Source: Flexilinea flocculi
GTDB lineage: Bacteria; Chloroflexota; Anaerolineae; Anaerolineales; Anaerolineaceae
Direction of reading: 5' to 3'
Length of the DNA stretch: 64,000 nt
Assembly (NCBI RefSeq): GCF_001192795.1
Contig: NZ_DF968180.1
Span: 596,580-660,579, forward strand
Below the pieces are notes generated by a model. The model ran no database searches. It saw only the letters and a program-made list of their open reading frames with translations, and was not told the DNA's origin. The position numbers were made by a program, and so were the translations under genes. Positions 29,067 to 38,940 of this stretch are shown one piece after another (position 1 is the first letter of the stretch; each line of letters opens with the position of its first letter).

Positions 29067-29654
29067 ATGTCTGTCAGATATGCAATTCTTGGACTTTTGG
29101 CACAGCATCCTAGTCACGGTTATGAGCTGCATGCTGCCATCTTGGCATTGGCTGGCGGTGGGCAAGATTGGGATTTAAAGCCTGCTCAGGTCTATACGAC
29201 GCTGAACCGATTGGAAAAAAATGGTTTCGTCCAAAAAACGGAAGTACAACAGGACGGCGGCCCCGAACGGCAGATTTATGCAATTACGGCAAATGGAAAA
29301 GAGGAATTGGCTGAATGGTTTACAAATCCGACGGTAGGGGATCATCAACGGGACGATTTTTTCTTGAAATTGATGACAGCGTTGATTTCCACAGATATTA
29401 ATCCATCGTGGATCATTCAAAAACAAAGAATGCATCTGCTTCAGGAATTGCATCGGGCAACCGCACAGCGTGATCAGTACAACCCGAAGAGCGAAATGGC
29501 ACAGATTCTCTTTCAGGATAAGATGATCATGCATTTGGAAGCTGACATCCGATGGCTTGAGATGATTGAAGTTCGATTGGAGGAAATAAAAAAGCAGCCA
29601 TTTCCCGAACCGGATGTTCGGCCAAGAGGAAGACCCAAAAAAAATACCGATTAA
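29067..29654 (+). CDS. PadR family transcriptional regulator
   Basis: 195 residues. The N-terminal winged helix (about 1-80) has MSVRYAILGLLAQHPSHGYEL and AQVYTTLNRLEKNGFV; the C-terminal part is helical with a Vir-like dimerisation domain (about 95-175) and a basic PRGRPKKN tail. PadR proteins sense small hydrophobic or toxic compounds and repress efflux genes. It lies 132 bp upstream of a MacB-like ABC exporter on the same strand, which is its probable target. Confidence 0.95.
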   Translation: MSVRYAILGLLAQHPSHGYELHAAILALAGGGQDWDLKPAQVYTTLNRLEKNGFVQKTEVQQDGGPERQIYAITANGKEELAEWFTNPTVGDHQRDDFFLKLMTALISTDINPSWIIQKQRMHLLQELHRATAQRDQYNPKSEMAQILFQDKMIMHLEADIRWLEMIEVRLEEIKKQPFPEPDVRPRGRPKKNTD

Positions 29655-29667
29655 TTTATGCAAAAGA

Positions 29668-29755
29668 ATGATTCGAAATATGGACGCGTTGCTTATTCCT
29701 GATAAAAAAACATCGCCAAGTTCAAAAAACGCATTGAAATTATGGATTACTGAAT
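29668..29755. repeat. Degenerate interspersed element without hairpin
   Basis: A left-type terminus GATTCGAAATATGG near 29670 and a right-type terminus GAAATTATGGATTACTG near 29740, with no intervening stem. It fills most of the padR-ABC gap. Confidence 0.4.
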
Positions 29756-29786
29756 ACGAAGAGGGAGTTCAAAAAAAGGAGGAAAA

Positions 29787-30530
29787 ATGTCAGTTATTCA
29801 AACTGAAAATTTAACCAAGATCTACGGGAAAAATGAGACAGCGGTAACAGCATTGGATCGCGTCAACATTCAGATTGAAGAAGGTGAGTTCGTTGCCGTA
29901 ATGGGTCCCAGTGGCTGCGGAAAATCCACATTGATGCATCTCTTAGGAGGTTTGGATAAACCGACCAGTGGAATTGTACGCATTAATCAGATCTCGATTG
30001 CTGAAATGGGCGATGATGAATTAACAAAACTGCGAAGAAGAAAGATCGGATTTGTTTTTCAGTTTTTTAATTTGATTCCTGTTTTAGATGCAGCGGAAAA
30101 CGCCGCTTTACCAATGACGCTGGATGGAATGAAACCGGATCTTGCCCGAAAGAAAGCATGTGAATGGCTGGAGCGATTCGGTATGGCAAACCGAATGAAA
30201 AATCGTCCTGATCAGCTCTCTGGCGGTCAGCAACAACGGGTTGCCATTGCGCGTGCGTTAGTAGCCGATCCGACTATCATACTCGCAGATGAACCGACCG
30301 GAAATCTGGATACGCATTCCGGGGACGAAATTGCCGGATTGCTGCGAAATGTCTCGAATGATTACAACCGAACTGTGATCATGGTTACACACGATCCAAG
30401 GATTGCTGCTTATGCCAACCGAATCATCTTTCTAAAGGATGGCAGCGTCATCGATGAAACCATACTTGAGAAAAAGAATGATAACAACGCAGGTCTGGTC
30501 GCTGACAAAATGAAGAAGATTTCAGATTAA
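29787..30530 (+). CDS. ABC transporter ATP-binding protein, MacB/LolD type
   Basis: 247 residues. Walker A GPSGCGKST, Q-loop FVFQFFNLIP, signature LSGGQQQRVAIARAL, Walker B ILADEPTGNLD and H-loop VTHDP are all present. Subfamily features (the YGKNETAVTALDRVNIQIEEGEFVAVMG start) place it with MacB/LolD/FtsE-like mechanotransmitting ATPases. An AAGGAGG site precedes the ATG. It forms a two-gene exporter with the permease 53 bp downstream. Confidence 0.95.
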   Translation: MSVIQTENLTKIYGKNETAVTALDRVNIQIEEGEFVAVMGPSGCGKSTLMHLLGGLDKPTSGIVRINQISIAEMGDDELTKLRRRKIGFVFQFFNLIPVLDAAENAALPMTLDGMKPDLARKKACEWLERFGMANRMKNRPDQLSGGQQQRVAIARALVADPTIILADEPTGNLDTHSGDEIAGLLRNVSNDYNRTVIMVTHDPRIAAYANRIIFLKDGSVIDETILEKKNDNNAGLVADKMKKISD

Positions 30531-30583
30531 AAATGAAAAAGAACTGATTAGGGTTCTTTTTAATCTTTTCGAAGGGTGATTCC

Positions 30584-33136
30584 ATGAACATACAATTTCG
30601 TTTGGCACTTCGATACTTGAGTGGCAGAAAAATGCGGACTGCTTTGACAACGCTGGCAATTGTATTCGGCGTATTAGTTATTTTTGGAATGAATATTGTT
30701 CTGCCAACAATGATCACTGCCATTAAAACCAACATCTATGCGGCTTCCGGTCAGGCAAGCTTGACGATTTCTCATATCACGGGCAATTTATTTGATCAAT
30801 CGCTGGTTGAAAATGTTTTGCCAATCAACGGCGTGCTCGCCGCAACGGGGAAAATGGTTCGGACGATCAATTTACCGAAGAATTACTTTGATCAGGACAG
30901 TGAGAAACCGGATCGCGTCTCCGTCCTGAATCTGCAAGGATTGGATCTTGATAATGTTCAATCGGTCCATTCATTTCCTTTGCAAGATGGCCGTTTTTTG
31001 CTGCCAGAAGATCGAGATGCTGTTGTCATTACGCAGTCTCTCGCGGATAAAATATCCGTAAAAATCGGGGATTCCATGCGGATCCCCACGGTTGTCGGTG
31101 AGAAACAGTTGACCGTTGTGGGGCTTCTGTTCCCGCGTACACTTCCTGGTGATGAGGACATTTTTGTAAATCTACCTTACGCGCAGGAAATCATGAACTG
31201 CTCTGGGAAAATCAACCTGATTGAAGCAAATATCGATAATTTTGAAGATCAGGGAAAACGCGATGAAGTTGTTAATGCAATCCAGGAACGGCTTGGCTTG
31301 GATTTTCAAATCGGGACATTAAACAGTAATGAAGAATTGTTAGGCGTCATGGATATGGGTCAGATGATCTTGAATATATTTGGAGTACTGGCTTTGTTTA
31401 TGGGCGCTTTTATTATTTTTAATACCTTCAGAACGATCGTTCTTGAACGGCGTTATGATATCGGTTTGCTGCGGGCTGTCGGCGCCAGCCGCAGTATGAT
31501 AACCGGTATGATCCTGATAGAAGGTTTGATTCAAGGAATCATCGGATCGCTTGCGGGTATTGTGTCAGGATATTTTTTGGGTTATGGTATTCTACGCCTG
31601 GCTCAAGAACCAATGAGCGCTTTTGTCAATATCAAGCTGGGAACTCCCGTTGTTCCTCCAGCGCTGGTTGGTATCTGTTTGCTCCTCGGTGTGTCCATCT
31701 CTGTTTTGTCCGGGTTGATTCCGGCGATCAAAGCAGCGCGCATCACGCCATTGGATGCATTGCGTCCTTCCGTTGCAGATGTCAATTACCGGAAACAAAC
31801 CGGTATCTTCTTCCTGATCGGATCCATCTTTATCGGAGTCGGAATCCTATTGCTGTTTTCCGATCAAATGTCATGGATTGCTGCAGGCGCCTTTGCTTTT
31901 CTGCTCGGACTGGTCTGTATCACGCCTGCTGTTGTTCGACCGTTTGCATTGCTGTTCGGGAAAATTATTGCCAGAATCTATCACCGTCAGGGTATTGGTG
32001 AATTAGCACAGGGAAATATGGCACGTCATCCAGGCAGAACTGCCATTACTGTCAGCGCAACGCTGCTGGGCTTGGCTGTCGCTGTTGCTGCAGGTACGCT
32101 CGTGTCCAGTGTCAGTATCTCTGTGGCAAATCTGATCAAGATATCTATGGGAAGCGATTATCTATTAGTTCCGCCTTCTGTCTCTTTATGGGGGACCAAT
32201 ATTGGTGCCAGTGCTGATTTGGAACAAAAACTGCGCGCTGTTGAGCAGGTTGATGTGGTTTCTTCACTGCGTTTTGCAGAAAGCAAGGTGAATGAAAATT
32301 CGGTTTCCGTCTTAGGAATTAATCCACATGATTATCCCTGGGCTGGCGGATTGACCTTTGTTGATGGCAGTGAATCGGATTACGATCAATTAAATGATGG
32401 CAGATCCATGTTTATTAACAGCATATTTGCCATGACTGTCGGCGCAAAAAAAGGGGATGTCATTGAATTGGCGACAACAGATGGCCGAAAACCATATCGT
32501 GTGGCAGCCGTAGTGAATGATTTATTAAATGCAAAAGTGACAACAGTTTTTATCTCTCAGAAGAATATGGAAAAAGATTTTCAAGTGACGGAAGATATTT
32601 TTATCCAGGTAAATTTGAAGGAAAATGCGGATATCAATGCTGCGGACGCCGCCATTAAAACTGCTGCATCCGGATATGATCAGTTTACAGTGATTTCAGG
32701 AAAAGAATACTCGCAATCCTTGATGAATCAACTGCAAACAGCTTTTTCGGGTTTTTACTTTTTGCTGATTTTACTGGCTGTGCCTTCTTTGCTGGCAATG
32801 TTAAACACACTGTCCATCGCCGTCATCGAACGGACACGCGAAATCGGAATGCTGCGTGCAGTGGGCGCAACAAGAAAACAAATTCGCCTGATGATGACTG
32901 TGGAAGGGCTCCTGTTGGCTGCTTTTGGAACCATATTGGGTATTTTGGGCGGGCTTTATCTGGGATTCCTTTTCGTTAAAGGGATTGGAACCTTTATGCC
33001 TTCCGAATATATTTTCCCGTTGTCCGGTGTTTTGGCTGCTCTCATTATCGGGCTGAGTTTTGGCATTTTAGCAGCTGTCATTCCATCGCGGCAGGCTGCA
33101 CGCCTGGATGTCATCAGAGCTCTGCGATACGAATGA
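30584..33136 (+). CDS. ABC transporter permease with two FtsX domains
   Basis: 850 residues. A first transmembrane helix near 20-45 is followed by a MacB-like extracytoplasmic domain (about 50-240), three helices of the first FtsX core (about 255-385), a central helix pair, a second periplasmic domain (about 500-690) and the final FtsX core (about 705-845). The ERRYDIGLLRAVGAS and ERTREIGMLRAVGAT segments are the two coupling motifs. The likely job is export of a lipophilic compound, peptide or lipoprotein. Regulation by the upstream PadR protein is probable. Confidence 0.93.
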   Translation: MNIQFRLALRYLSGRKMRTALTTLAIVFGVLVIFGMNIVLPTMITAIKTNIYAASGQASLTISHITGNLFDQSLVENVLPINGVLAATGKMVRTINLPKNYFDQDSEKPDRVSVLNLQGLDLDNVQSVHSFPLQDGRFLLPEDRDAVVITQSLADKISVKIGDSMRIPTVVGEKQLTVVGLLFPRTLPGDEDIFVNLPYAQEIMNCSGKINLIEANIDNFEDQGKRDEVVNAIQERLGLDFQIGTLNSNEELLGVMDMGQMILNIFGVLALFMGAFIIFNTFRTIVLERRYDIGLLRAVGASRSMITGMILIEGLIQGIIGSLAGIVSGYFLGYGILRLAQEPMSAFVNIKLGTPVVPPALVGICLLLGVSISVLSGLIPAIKAARITPLDALRPSVADVNYRKQTGIFFLIGSIFIGVGILLLFSDQMSWIAAGAFAFLLGLVCITPAVVRPFALLFGKIIARIYHRQGIGELAQGNMARHPGRTAITVSATLLGLAVAVAAGTLVSSVSISVANLIKISMGSDYLLVPPSVSLWGTNIGASADLEQKLRAVEQVDVVSSLRFAESKVNENSVSVLGINPHDYPWAGGLTFVDGSESDYDQLNDGRSMFINSIFAMTVGAKKGDVIELATTDGRKPYRVAAVVNDLLNAKVTTVFISQKNMEKDFQVTEDIFIQVNLKENADINAADAAIKTAASGYDQFTVISGKEYSQSLMNQLQTAFSGFYFLLILLAVPSLLAMLNTLSIAVIERTREIGMLRAVGATRKQIRLMMTVEGLLLAAFGTILGILGGLYLGFLFVKGIGTFMPSEYIFPLSGVLAALIIGLSFGILAAVIPSRQAARLDVIRALRYE

Positions 33137-33150
33137 ATCAGGAATAAATG

Positions 33151-33193
33151 TTGTTATGTTGTTTTTGCGCTTTGTGCAAAAACAACATAACAA
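33151..33193. repeat. Variable-arm hairpin, interspersed family copy
   Basis: Perfect 18-bp arms (TTGTTATGTTGTTTTTGC and complement) with a 7-nt loop GCTTTGT, starting 14 bp after the permease stop. A right-type terminus (CTCGAATAACTG) follows at about 33214. It may double as a terminator between the convergent genes. Confidence 0.7.
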
Positions 33194-33235
33194 TCAAAAA
33201 TTATTTTTTTCTCGAATAACTGTTCAAATTCATTT

Positions 33236-34816
33236 TTACCAAACGCTTCCTTCAAAGTTGTAAACCGGTTGATTCGATTGACTTGTATCTCCGACTATCC
33301 ACCAGGGTTCTTTCAATGCCTCGATGATTTTCGGTACTTTTGAAAAATCAAGAATTTTTCGAGTATATCGATCGCGCGTGGCACTGAGTGTTGATACTTT
33401 TTGCAGGAAAGATTCAACATTTACTCCGGTTGTTTCCGGTACCTTCCCTGCAACCAATGCGATTGCACCAGTCACCATCGGCGTTGCCATCGATGTTCCG
33501 GAGGCATATGCGTATGATCCATTTAGAATTGTGGACAGAATGTTAACCCCAGGCGCCAGCAAATCCACTGCCAGCGCATGATTGGAGAAGCTAACGATTT
33601 CCGGTTTGTTGTTGACATAGTTTACGGCGCCGATCGAATAAGCGCTGGGAATACAAGCCGGATAGTTGATAAATCCATTGTAATGATTATTTCCGGCAGC
33701 TATTACCGGGATGGTTCCAAGCTCTACCAACCGGTCAAATAATGGCTTTCTTGGATCATTTTCACAATAACCGCTGCAGCTTCCTCCTCCCAGGCTCATG
33801 TTGAAAGCGACAATATTTAAACCGGATTCGCGGAGATCGATAAGATATTCAAGCGCTTTCATCTGATCGCTGTCCCAGGAAAGCGCAAGGTTTGTTTGTG
33901 ATCCATAAACAGTGAAATTCGAAAAAACTTGGAGTGCAATAATATTTGCCTTTGGAGCGATTCCGCCATTGCCTGCGGCAATTCCGGCAACATGGGAACC
34001 ATGCGACCAGGAACTTGATAATCCACCCCAATAAGGATAGGCGGATTCTGATTCCGTTAATTGAATTGTTCTGGTTGAATCAGTACAACTTGCAACCGAA
34101 AGGAGATCCGGTAAAAGATTTGCCGGTGAAGACCAGCAATGTTCATGGGTCACTCTTCCACCGAATTCCGGATTGGAAGCGTCAAGGCCTGTATCAAGGA
34201 TTGCAATATAGGCATCAGCGCCTTCATAGCCGGCTTGATGCATCATGCTGACATGGGTGATTGCTTCTGTAGCTGATCCCAGTGTTATGGCTTCCGGAGT
34301 ACTGAGTTTATCGGTTTCAATTCTGATGATGTTCTGATTATTCTGAAGAAGTTTTACCAATTGATTTGCGTCAGCAATGACCGAAAAAACATTGGTATAT
34401 TTATAGAAATATATATCTCCGATACCGAGCGAGGCTGCCAAAGCCTGAACGCTTTCTTTGCTGTCGGATTCATATTTGAAAAGGACTTTAAACTCTTTTA
34501 CCGGTAAAATTGGTCCTTTTTGAGACGCGTCAGTCTGTTGTCGGATTGTCTGCACAAAATCCAGTAAGTTTTTATCGTTAATTTTCTCCAAATCGTTTTC
34601 ACTTAAATTTTGGAATGCATTGATGTCTATAGGTGATAGCTGAGAGGATTGGGCAATTTTTAAGGCTTCAAGCGCTGTCGATTGCTCACTGGTTAACGGT
34701 CTGGATACATTAAGAAATATATTTTCTGAATTATTTGCTGAAGCCGAACAAAATGTCATCGCAGCAATGAAAAGGGTGATGATCCATGCAAAAAAGACAC
34801 GCTTCTTATTGTTCAT
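33236..34816 (-). CDS. Secreted subtilisin-like serine protease (S8)
   Basis: 526 residues. A signal peptide (about 1-27, ending SASA) is followed by a pro-region with an inhibitor I9-like fold (about 105-172) and the peptidase domain (about 195-500). The catalytic triad is readable: Asp208 in AILDTGLD, His272 in SWSHGSHVAG, Ser441 in ASGTSMATP, with oxyanion Asn375 in IAAGNN. It is likely exported and self-processed. Cysteines near 345-350 and 387 could form disulfides. It converges with the ABC permease gene. Confidence 0.95.
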   Translation of the reverse strand: MNNKKRVFFAWIITLFIAAMTFCSASANNSENIFLNVSRPLTSEQSTALEALKIAQSSQLSPIDINAFQNLSENDLEKINDKNLLDFVQTIRQQTDASQKGPILPVKEFKVLFKYESDSKESVQALAASLGIGDIYFYKYTNVFSVIADANQLVKLLQNNQNIIRIETDKLSTPEAITLGSATEAITHVSMMHQAGYEGADAYIAILDTGLDASNPEFGGRVTHEHCWSSPANLLPDLLSVASCTDSTRTIQLTESESAYPYWGGLSSSWSHGSHVAGIAAGNGGIAPKANIIALQVFSNFTVYGSQTNLALSWDSDQMKALEYLIDLRESGLNIVAFNMSLGGGSCSGYCENDPRKPLFDRLVELGTIPVIAAGNNHYNGFINYPACIPSAYSIGAVNYVNNKPEIVSFSNHALAVDLLAPGVNILSTILNGSYAYASGTSMATPMVTGAIALVAGKVPETTGVNVESFLQKVSTLSATRDRYTRKILDFSKVPKIIEALKEPWWIVGDTSQSNQPVYNFEGSVW

Positions 34817-35135
34817 GTAAGTTCCTCAATGAAAAGTGAAATTTATTAAGAATTGAAATTGAGAATTCCTGCGAATTACAACATTGCAATTTTTGTACCA
34901 TCACTCGAAAAGCGCACGATTCGAACTTATAATAAGCCTTTCGAGAAAAGAGAAAAAACGTTACATCAACGAATCGATCTTTTAAATTTCGATTTACTGG
35001 TTGTTTTTTGACATGCTATAATTTTTGTGTCATGAAGATGCACGCTGACTTTTTCCCTGGCAGGCGTACATTTGCGGTAATATTGCATTCTTTAAAAAAT
35101 ACTCGAATGATCAGTTTTATTTATTAGAGGTATTT
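34817..35135. other. Divergent intergenic region with degenerate repeat and promoter
   Basis: A repeat derivative runs about 34914-35000 (GATTCGAAC ... ATTTCGATTTACTGG). Its right terminus provides the -35 box of a promoter. A 31-codon frame (35032-35127) lies between promoter and gene, without a ribosome-binding site. Confidence 0.5.
34994..35022 (+). promoter_or_regulatory. Extended -10 promoter for the HEAT-like gene
   Basis: TTACTG (34994-34999), a 17-bp spacer and TATAAT (35017-35022) with the extended -10 dinucleotide TG at 35014-35015. The start point is expected near 35029, about 107 nt before the gene. Confidence 0.7.
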
Positions 35136-35468
35136 ATGTTCTATGAAACATGGATGAGCAGCGATCCGGTTGCAGCTTCTCGAGCAGTGCGAAAAATTAC
35201 TGATAAAAACCTTTTACGTCAACTTGCACAATTTGGACGCTTGTCGGAAGTCAGAACAGAGGCTCTCTTTCAATTGAATGAGCCTGAATTATGGGAGAAA
35301 GCAGCAAAGGAAGATCAGGATGCCAGTGTTCGGCGGAGCGCAGTGCGTCATATTACTGACTTGAATGTTTTACAAGAAATTTTGCTGCAGGATTCAGATT
35401 CTACAGTACTGGAAACTGCAGCAATCCGGCGGGATCAATTGATTGATCAGAATTCTGAAATGAAATAA
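35136..35468 (+). CDS. Small HEAT-repeat-like protein
   Basis: 110 residues, all-helical by eye. Three degenerate helical repeats of about 30 residues can be seen (DPVAASRAVRKITDKNLLRQLA; SEVRTEALFQLNEPELWEKAA; DASVRRSAVRHITDLNVLQEIL), with the Asp-x-x-VR-x-x-A pattern of HEAT/PBS-lyase-like repeats. No catalytic residues; probably a protein-interaction adaptor. GAGG sits six bases before the ATG. Function unknown. Confidence 0.7.
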   Translation: MFYETWMSSDPVAASRAVRKITDKNLLRQLAQFGRLSEVRTEALFQLNEPELWEKAAKEDQDASVRRSAVRHITDLNVLQEILLQDSDSTVLETAAIRRDQLIDQNSEMK

Positions 35469-35722
35469 TTATTTTTTCCTTCTGAAAAGATCCTATCAAA
35501 TGTGATTTTCCAAGAATCTACCATTAAATTGAAATTTTAAAAGAATTCTTTGTTGTTCTCAATTCGAAAAGTCAATCCATATTTCGAACAGCAGATGAAA
35601 GAAATTACACATCCGATCATGAAAATTGAATTCTATTTTCATAGAAATTGCTGGGAATTTACGAGTTAACGATTCACTTTCGTTTTATCATTGAAGAAAA
35701 AGAAAAAAGAAAGGTATCTCAT

Positions 35723-36691
35723 ATGCAATTTGATTTATCGCTTGAAGCATTAAAAACATATCTGCCTCTGCGTACAGAACCTGCGGATTTTGATTCATTC
35801 TGGGCACAGACACTGACGGAAACTCGAAAATTTGATCTGAATGCTTGTTTTACACCAGTTGCATGCGGATTGAAATTGTTGGATGTGTTTGATGTAACAT
35901 TCTGCGGGTATGGCGGTCAACCGATCAAAGGGTGGTTTTTACTCCCTCGGGACCGAAATGGACAACTTCCCTGTGTTGTGGAATATATAGGATATGGCGG
36001 CGGAAGAGGAAAACCGTTGGATTGGTTGTTATGGAGCAATGCCGGTTATGCTCATTTTGTAATGGATACACGCGGACAGGGAAGCTCCTGGCAGGTCGGC
36101 GATACACCAGACCTTGAACCGGAAGGATCCAATCCACAATTCCCTGGCTTCATGACACGCGGAATTCTGCGACCGGAGACCTATTATTATCGCAGATTGA
36201 TCACAGATGCTGTTCGAGCTGTAGAAGCAGCGCGTGCCAATCCTTTGGTGGACAAAAACAGAGTCGCAGTCCTGGGTAATTCTCAAGGTGGTGGAGTGTC
36301 TTTGGCAGCAGCCGGACTGATTCCGGATTTGTCTGCTGTTTTATGCGATGTACCTTTCTTGTGTCATTACCGGAGAGCGACAGAAATTACCGACGCAAAT
36401 CCATACAATGAAATCTCCCAATACTGCAGGAATCATCGGGATAAGATCGAAACCGTATTTCACACTTTGTCGTATTTTGACGGGCTAAACTTTGCAGTTC
36501 GGGCAAATGCACCGGCTTTATTTTCCTCAGGATTGATGGATGAGATTTGTCCACCTTCGACAGTCTTTGCCGCCTATAATTATTATGCCGGAGAAAAACA
36601 AATAGAAGTCTGGCCTTATAACCATCATGAAGGTGGATCAACTTTCCAAAATATTGAGCGGATGAAAATGCTTTCTCGTCTCTGGCAGTAA
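35723..36691 (+). CDS. Carbohydrate esterase family 7 (acetyl xylan esterase/cephalosporin-C deacetylase)
   Basis: 322 residues, alpha/beta hydrolase. CE7 signatures are present: DTRGQGSSW (RGQ motif), VLGNSQGGG (GxSQG nucleophile Ser), the Asp in [11 protein letters not shown] and the His in YNHHEGG. These enzymes remove acetyl groups from xylo-oligosaccharides or antibiotics and are usually cytosolic. The start at 35723 ([15 protein letters not shown]) matches the family; an upstream in-frame ATG adds 25 residues of low-complexity EEKEKRK sequence and is unlikely. No glycoside hydrolases lie next to it. Confidence 0.94.
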   Translation: MQFDLSLEALKTYLPLRTEPADFDSFWAQTLTETRKFDLNACFTPVACGLKLLDVFDVTFCGYGGQPIKGWFLLPRDRNGQLPCVVEYIGYGGGRGKPLDWLLWSNAGYAHFVMDTRGQGSSWQVGDTPDLEPEGSNPQFPGFMTRGILRPETYYYRRLITDAVRAVEAARANPLVDKNRVAVLGNSQGGGVSLAAAGLIPDLSAVLCDVPFLCHYRRATEITDANPYNEISQYCRNHRDKIETVFHTLSYFDGLNFAVRANAPALFSSGLMDEICPPSTVFAAYNYYAGEKQIEVWPYNHHEGGSTFQNIERMKMLSRLWQ

Positions 36692-36789
36692 TCAGCGGAT
36701 TTTTCGGGTATCGGCGTATTGAAACTGGAGCTGTTAGGGGTTTCATATCCGGCAATTCAAAAAACTCTTAAGAAAAGCGAGAAAAATCG

Positions 36790-36834
36790 TTGTTGGGTTG
36801 TTTTTGCATGTAGTGTAAAAATACCCAAAAACAA
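36790..36834. repeat. Variable-arm hairpin, interspersed family copy
   Basis: The arms TTGTTGGGTTGTTTTTGCA and a mostly complementary right arm (bulged) are flanked by CGGCAATTCAAAAA (36750) and GGATTCCGAAATG (36848). It lies between convergent genes. Confidence 0.55.
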
Positions 36835-36877
36835 GTAATCTGTCCCGGATTCCGAAATGCTTTTTTGAATACCACCG

Positions 36878-38044
36878 TTATGGTTTTTTTCTGGGGACAA
36901 GCAGCAATAATGGCGTGCCGATCAGCATGATCAACGCGCCCATCATATATGCGGTTGAAATTCCATATTGGTTGCTGACTTTCCCCATAATGGTAACATC
37001 AATTGAATAAAAGATAAAATTTGCAGTTTGAAAGATTCCAAGCGCAAATGCGCGGAATTCCGGGAATTGTTCCTGAACGATGATCATCAGAATCGGGTAC
37101 ATGGAAATGTTTGTGAAGCCCAGTATCATCAGAAAGACGAAACTGAGCCCAATCGGTGATTTAACAAAGAGAATTGTTGCAATCGGGGTGAGCAGATAAC
37201 CGAATAAAAGCATCTTTCGACGACCGAAAAAGTCACTCAATGTTCCGCCTAACAATGCCCCCAGCGCTCCGGCGATCTGCATCAAGGATAAAGATATGCT
37301 CGCCAGAGAGAGATTAATTCCTCTCTGGGTTTGAAAGAGCGTCAGATAAGAGGACATGCCTGTAATCAGGAAGTTTCTTGTGAAAAGGATTCCGCAGATA
37401 ACCAGCATTACTGGAGTGATTTTTCGAATCGCATCTTTTAATTCTATCGGATGATTTCCTTCTTCCAGTTCTGTCGGCACAAACGGAATATCGCGGAGCA
37501 GCACAAAAAAGATCGCTGTTGCAGCAAATCCAATTACCATCAACCAGGGCAGTTGTTGCATGGTCAGAAAACTGAGTGCCGAAATCACCATCAGAGGACC
37601 AAGTACGCGTCCAATTTCGCCGCCGACCATGAAAATACTCATGGATCTGCCAAGATGATTGTTACCCAATTTTCCACAGCAAACCGGCGCAATCGAGTGA
37701 AATACGGCAGAACTGATTCCGCTGATGAAAATCATTAGAATCACGAGACTATAAAAAGGCGCAATTGACAGGCAGCTCAGAACAATCGAAGTGACCAGAG
37801 GAGCAAAGATCATCCAGTACTTCAGATTTTTTTTATCAGCAATGCGTCCGATGAAAATCTGAAGAATGGAGGGCAGTTGCTGTGCAACTGTTCCCATGCC
37901 GATCATTGTGGTCGAAATGGCAAATTTCTCTACAAAATAAGGCGCTAAGGTTGGAATAATTGCCTGAAAAGTATCATTCACCATATGACTGGCGCTTAAA
38001 GCGAGAATTTTTGGGTTATTATCTTTTGTTTCGATTTTTGCCAT
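36878..38044 (-). CDS. MFS transporter, fosmidomycin-resistance (Fsr)-like
   Basis: 388 residues with twelve predicted transmembrane helices. The start ALSASHMVNDTFQAIIPTLAPYF and the SMSIFMVGGEIGRVLGPL segment match the Fsr-like branch of the major facilitator superfamily. The substrate is not inferable; Fsr proteins export small drugs. The start at 38044 follows TAGGACC and begins MAKIETK; a longer frame to 38104 would add 20 residues with no site. It is the downstream neighbour of the GATase-like gene. Confidence 0.88.
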   Translation of the reverse strand: MAKIETKDNNPKILALSASHMVNDTFQAIIPTLAPYFVEKFAISTTMIGMGTVAQQLPSILQIFIGRIADKKNLKYWMIFAPLVTSIVLSCLSIAPFYSLVILMIFISGISSAVFHSIAPVCCGKLGNNHLGRSMSIFMVGGEIGRVLGPLMVISALSFLTMQQLPWLMVIGFAATAIFFVLLRDIPFVPTELEEGNHPIELKDAIRKITPVMLVICGILFTRNFLITGMSSYLTLFQTQRGINLSLASISLSLMQIAGALGALLGGTLSDFFGRRKMLLFGYLLTPIATILFVKSPIGLSFVFLMILGFTNISMYPILMIIVQEQFPEFRAFALGIFQTANFIFYSIDVTIMGKVSNQYGISTAYMMGALIMLIGTPLLLLVPRKKP

Positions 38045-38177
38045 GATGGTCCTATTTTTCTTTATTGTAAATTTCCACAATTGTACGACATAATTAAAAA
38101 ACAATTCCGCTTCGCAGCGGTTTTCGATAAAAAAAATTGTCTTTCATAGAAATGCGAAGCAGAATTATTGATTCCGA

Positions 38178-38927
38178 TCAATCTTTCGAGAGCCAATGAA
38201 GAAGATTGGTAAAAAAAGGCGTGTACGATTTCCAGTGGATGAATTCAGGGGTTGCCCAATGAGGGAGTGTGTCACTGGCAAAAGCTGCTGTTCTCCCATT
38301 TTGATAATCTTGAACAGCCAATAATACATCCTGGTTCTCAAATCCGAGAATGACGGATGCTTGTGTTTTCGCTTTTACTCGATTGTATCCGAGAAAATCC
38401 GGCCAATCGGATTCAATACCCTTCATGATCGGATGATCTGGCTGTAAAACACGGGGGAAAATTCCCTCCGGACATTCAATCCGGTCATCATACGGAAGCA
38501 TTTCAACCGGCAAAATATCGGCGATCGGAGTCATCCCATAACGGGCTTTTCCTTCATAACCGGTAAAGCTGAGATATCCGCCGCACATCAAAAATCCGCC
38601 ACCTCGCGATACATATTCTTTAATCAGCTTTAATCGGTTGGGCATGCGTACCGCATTGGCATGTGTCTGCGGGGGAACGAGAAAGGTATTGCTGCCGATA
38701 TCGCTGAAAATCACGACGCTGTATTGGTTCAATGTTTCAAGCGTGTCGAGAAAATTACTGTGAGCCAGATGAATCGGGAATAATTCGATATCGATGCCGT
38801 TTTCTTTTAACGCATCCACCATCGATCTGCCTGCTTCAGCATATCGTGAAATGGTTACATGATCGTACCCTTTGGTATATGTCTGGCTGATTGTGCAAGT
38901 CTCTCCTACAAACAGTATCTTTTTCAT
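38178..38927 (-). CDS. Class I glutamine amidotransferase-like protein (PF07090-like)
   Basis: 249 residues. It starts MKKILFVGETC, with a flavodoxin-like fold, VVIFSDIGSNTF and the strand-turn GGGFLMCGGYLSFTGYEGKARYG at the nucleophile-elbow position. The last block matches the uncharacterised 'putative glutamine amidotransferase' family. Catalysis is unproven. GGAG lies five bases before the ATG at 38927, which starts 13 bp past the RNB gene stop, so the two are probably co-transcribed. Confidence 0.8.
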   Translation of the reverse strand: MKKILFVGETCTISQTYTKGYDHVTISRYAEAGRSMVDALKENGIDIELFPIHLAHSNFLDTLETLNQYSVVIFSDIGSNTFLVPPQTHANAVRMPNRLKLIKEYVSRGGGFLMCGGYLSFTGYEGKARYGMTPIADILPVEMLPYDDRIECPEGIFPRVLQPDHPIMKGIESDWPDFLGYNRVKAKTQASVILGFENQDVLLAVQDYQNGRTAAFASDTLPHWATPEFIHWKSYTPFFTNLLHWLSKD

Positions 38928-38940
38928 TTTTACTCCGATA

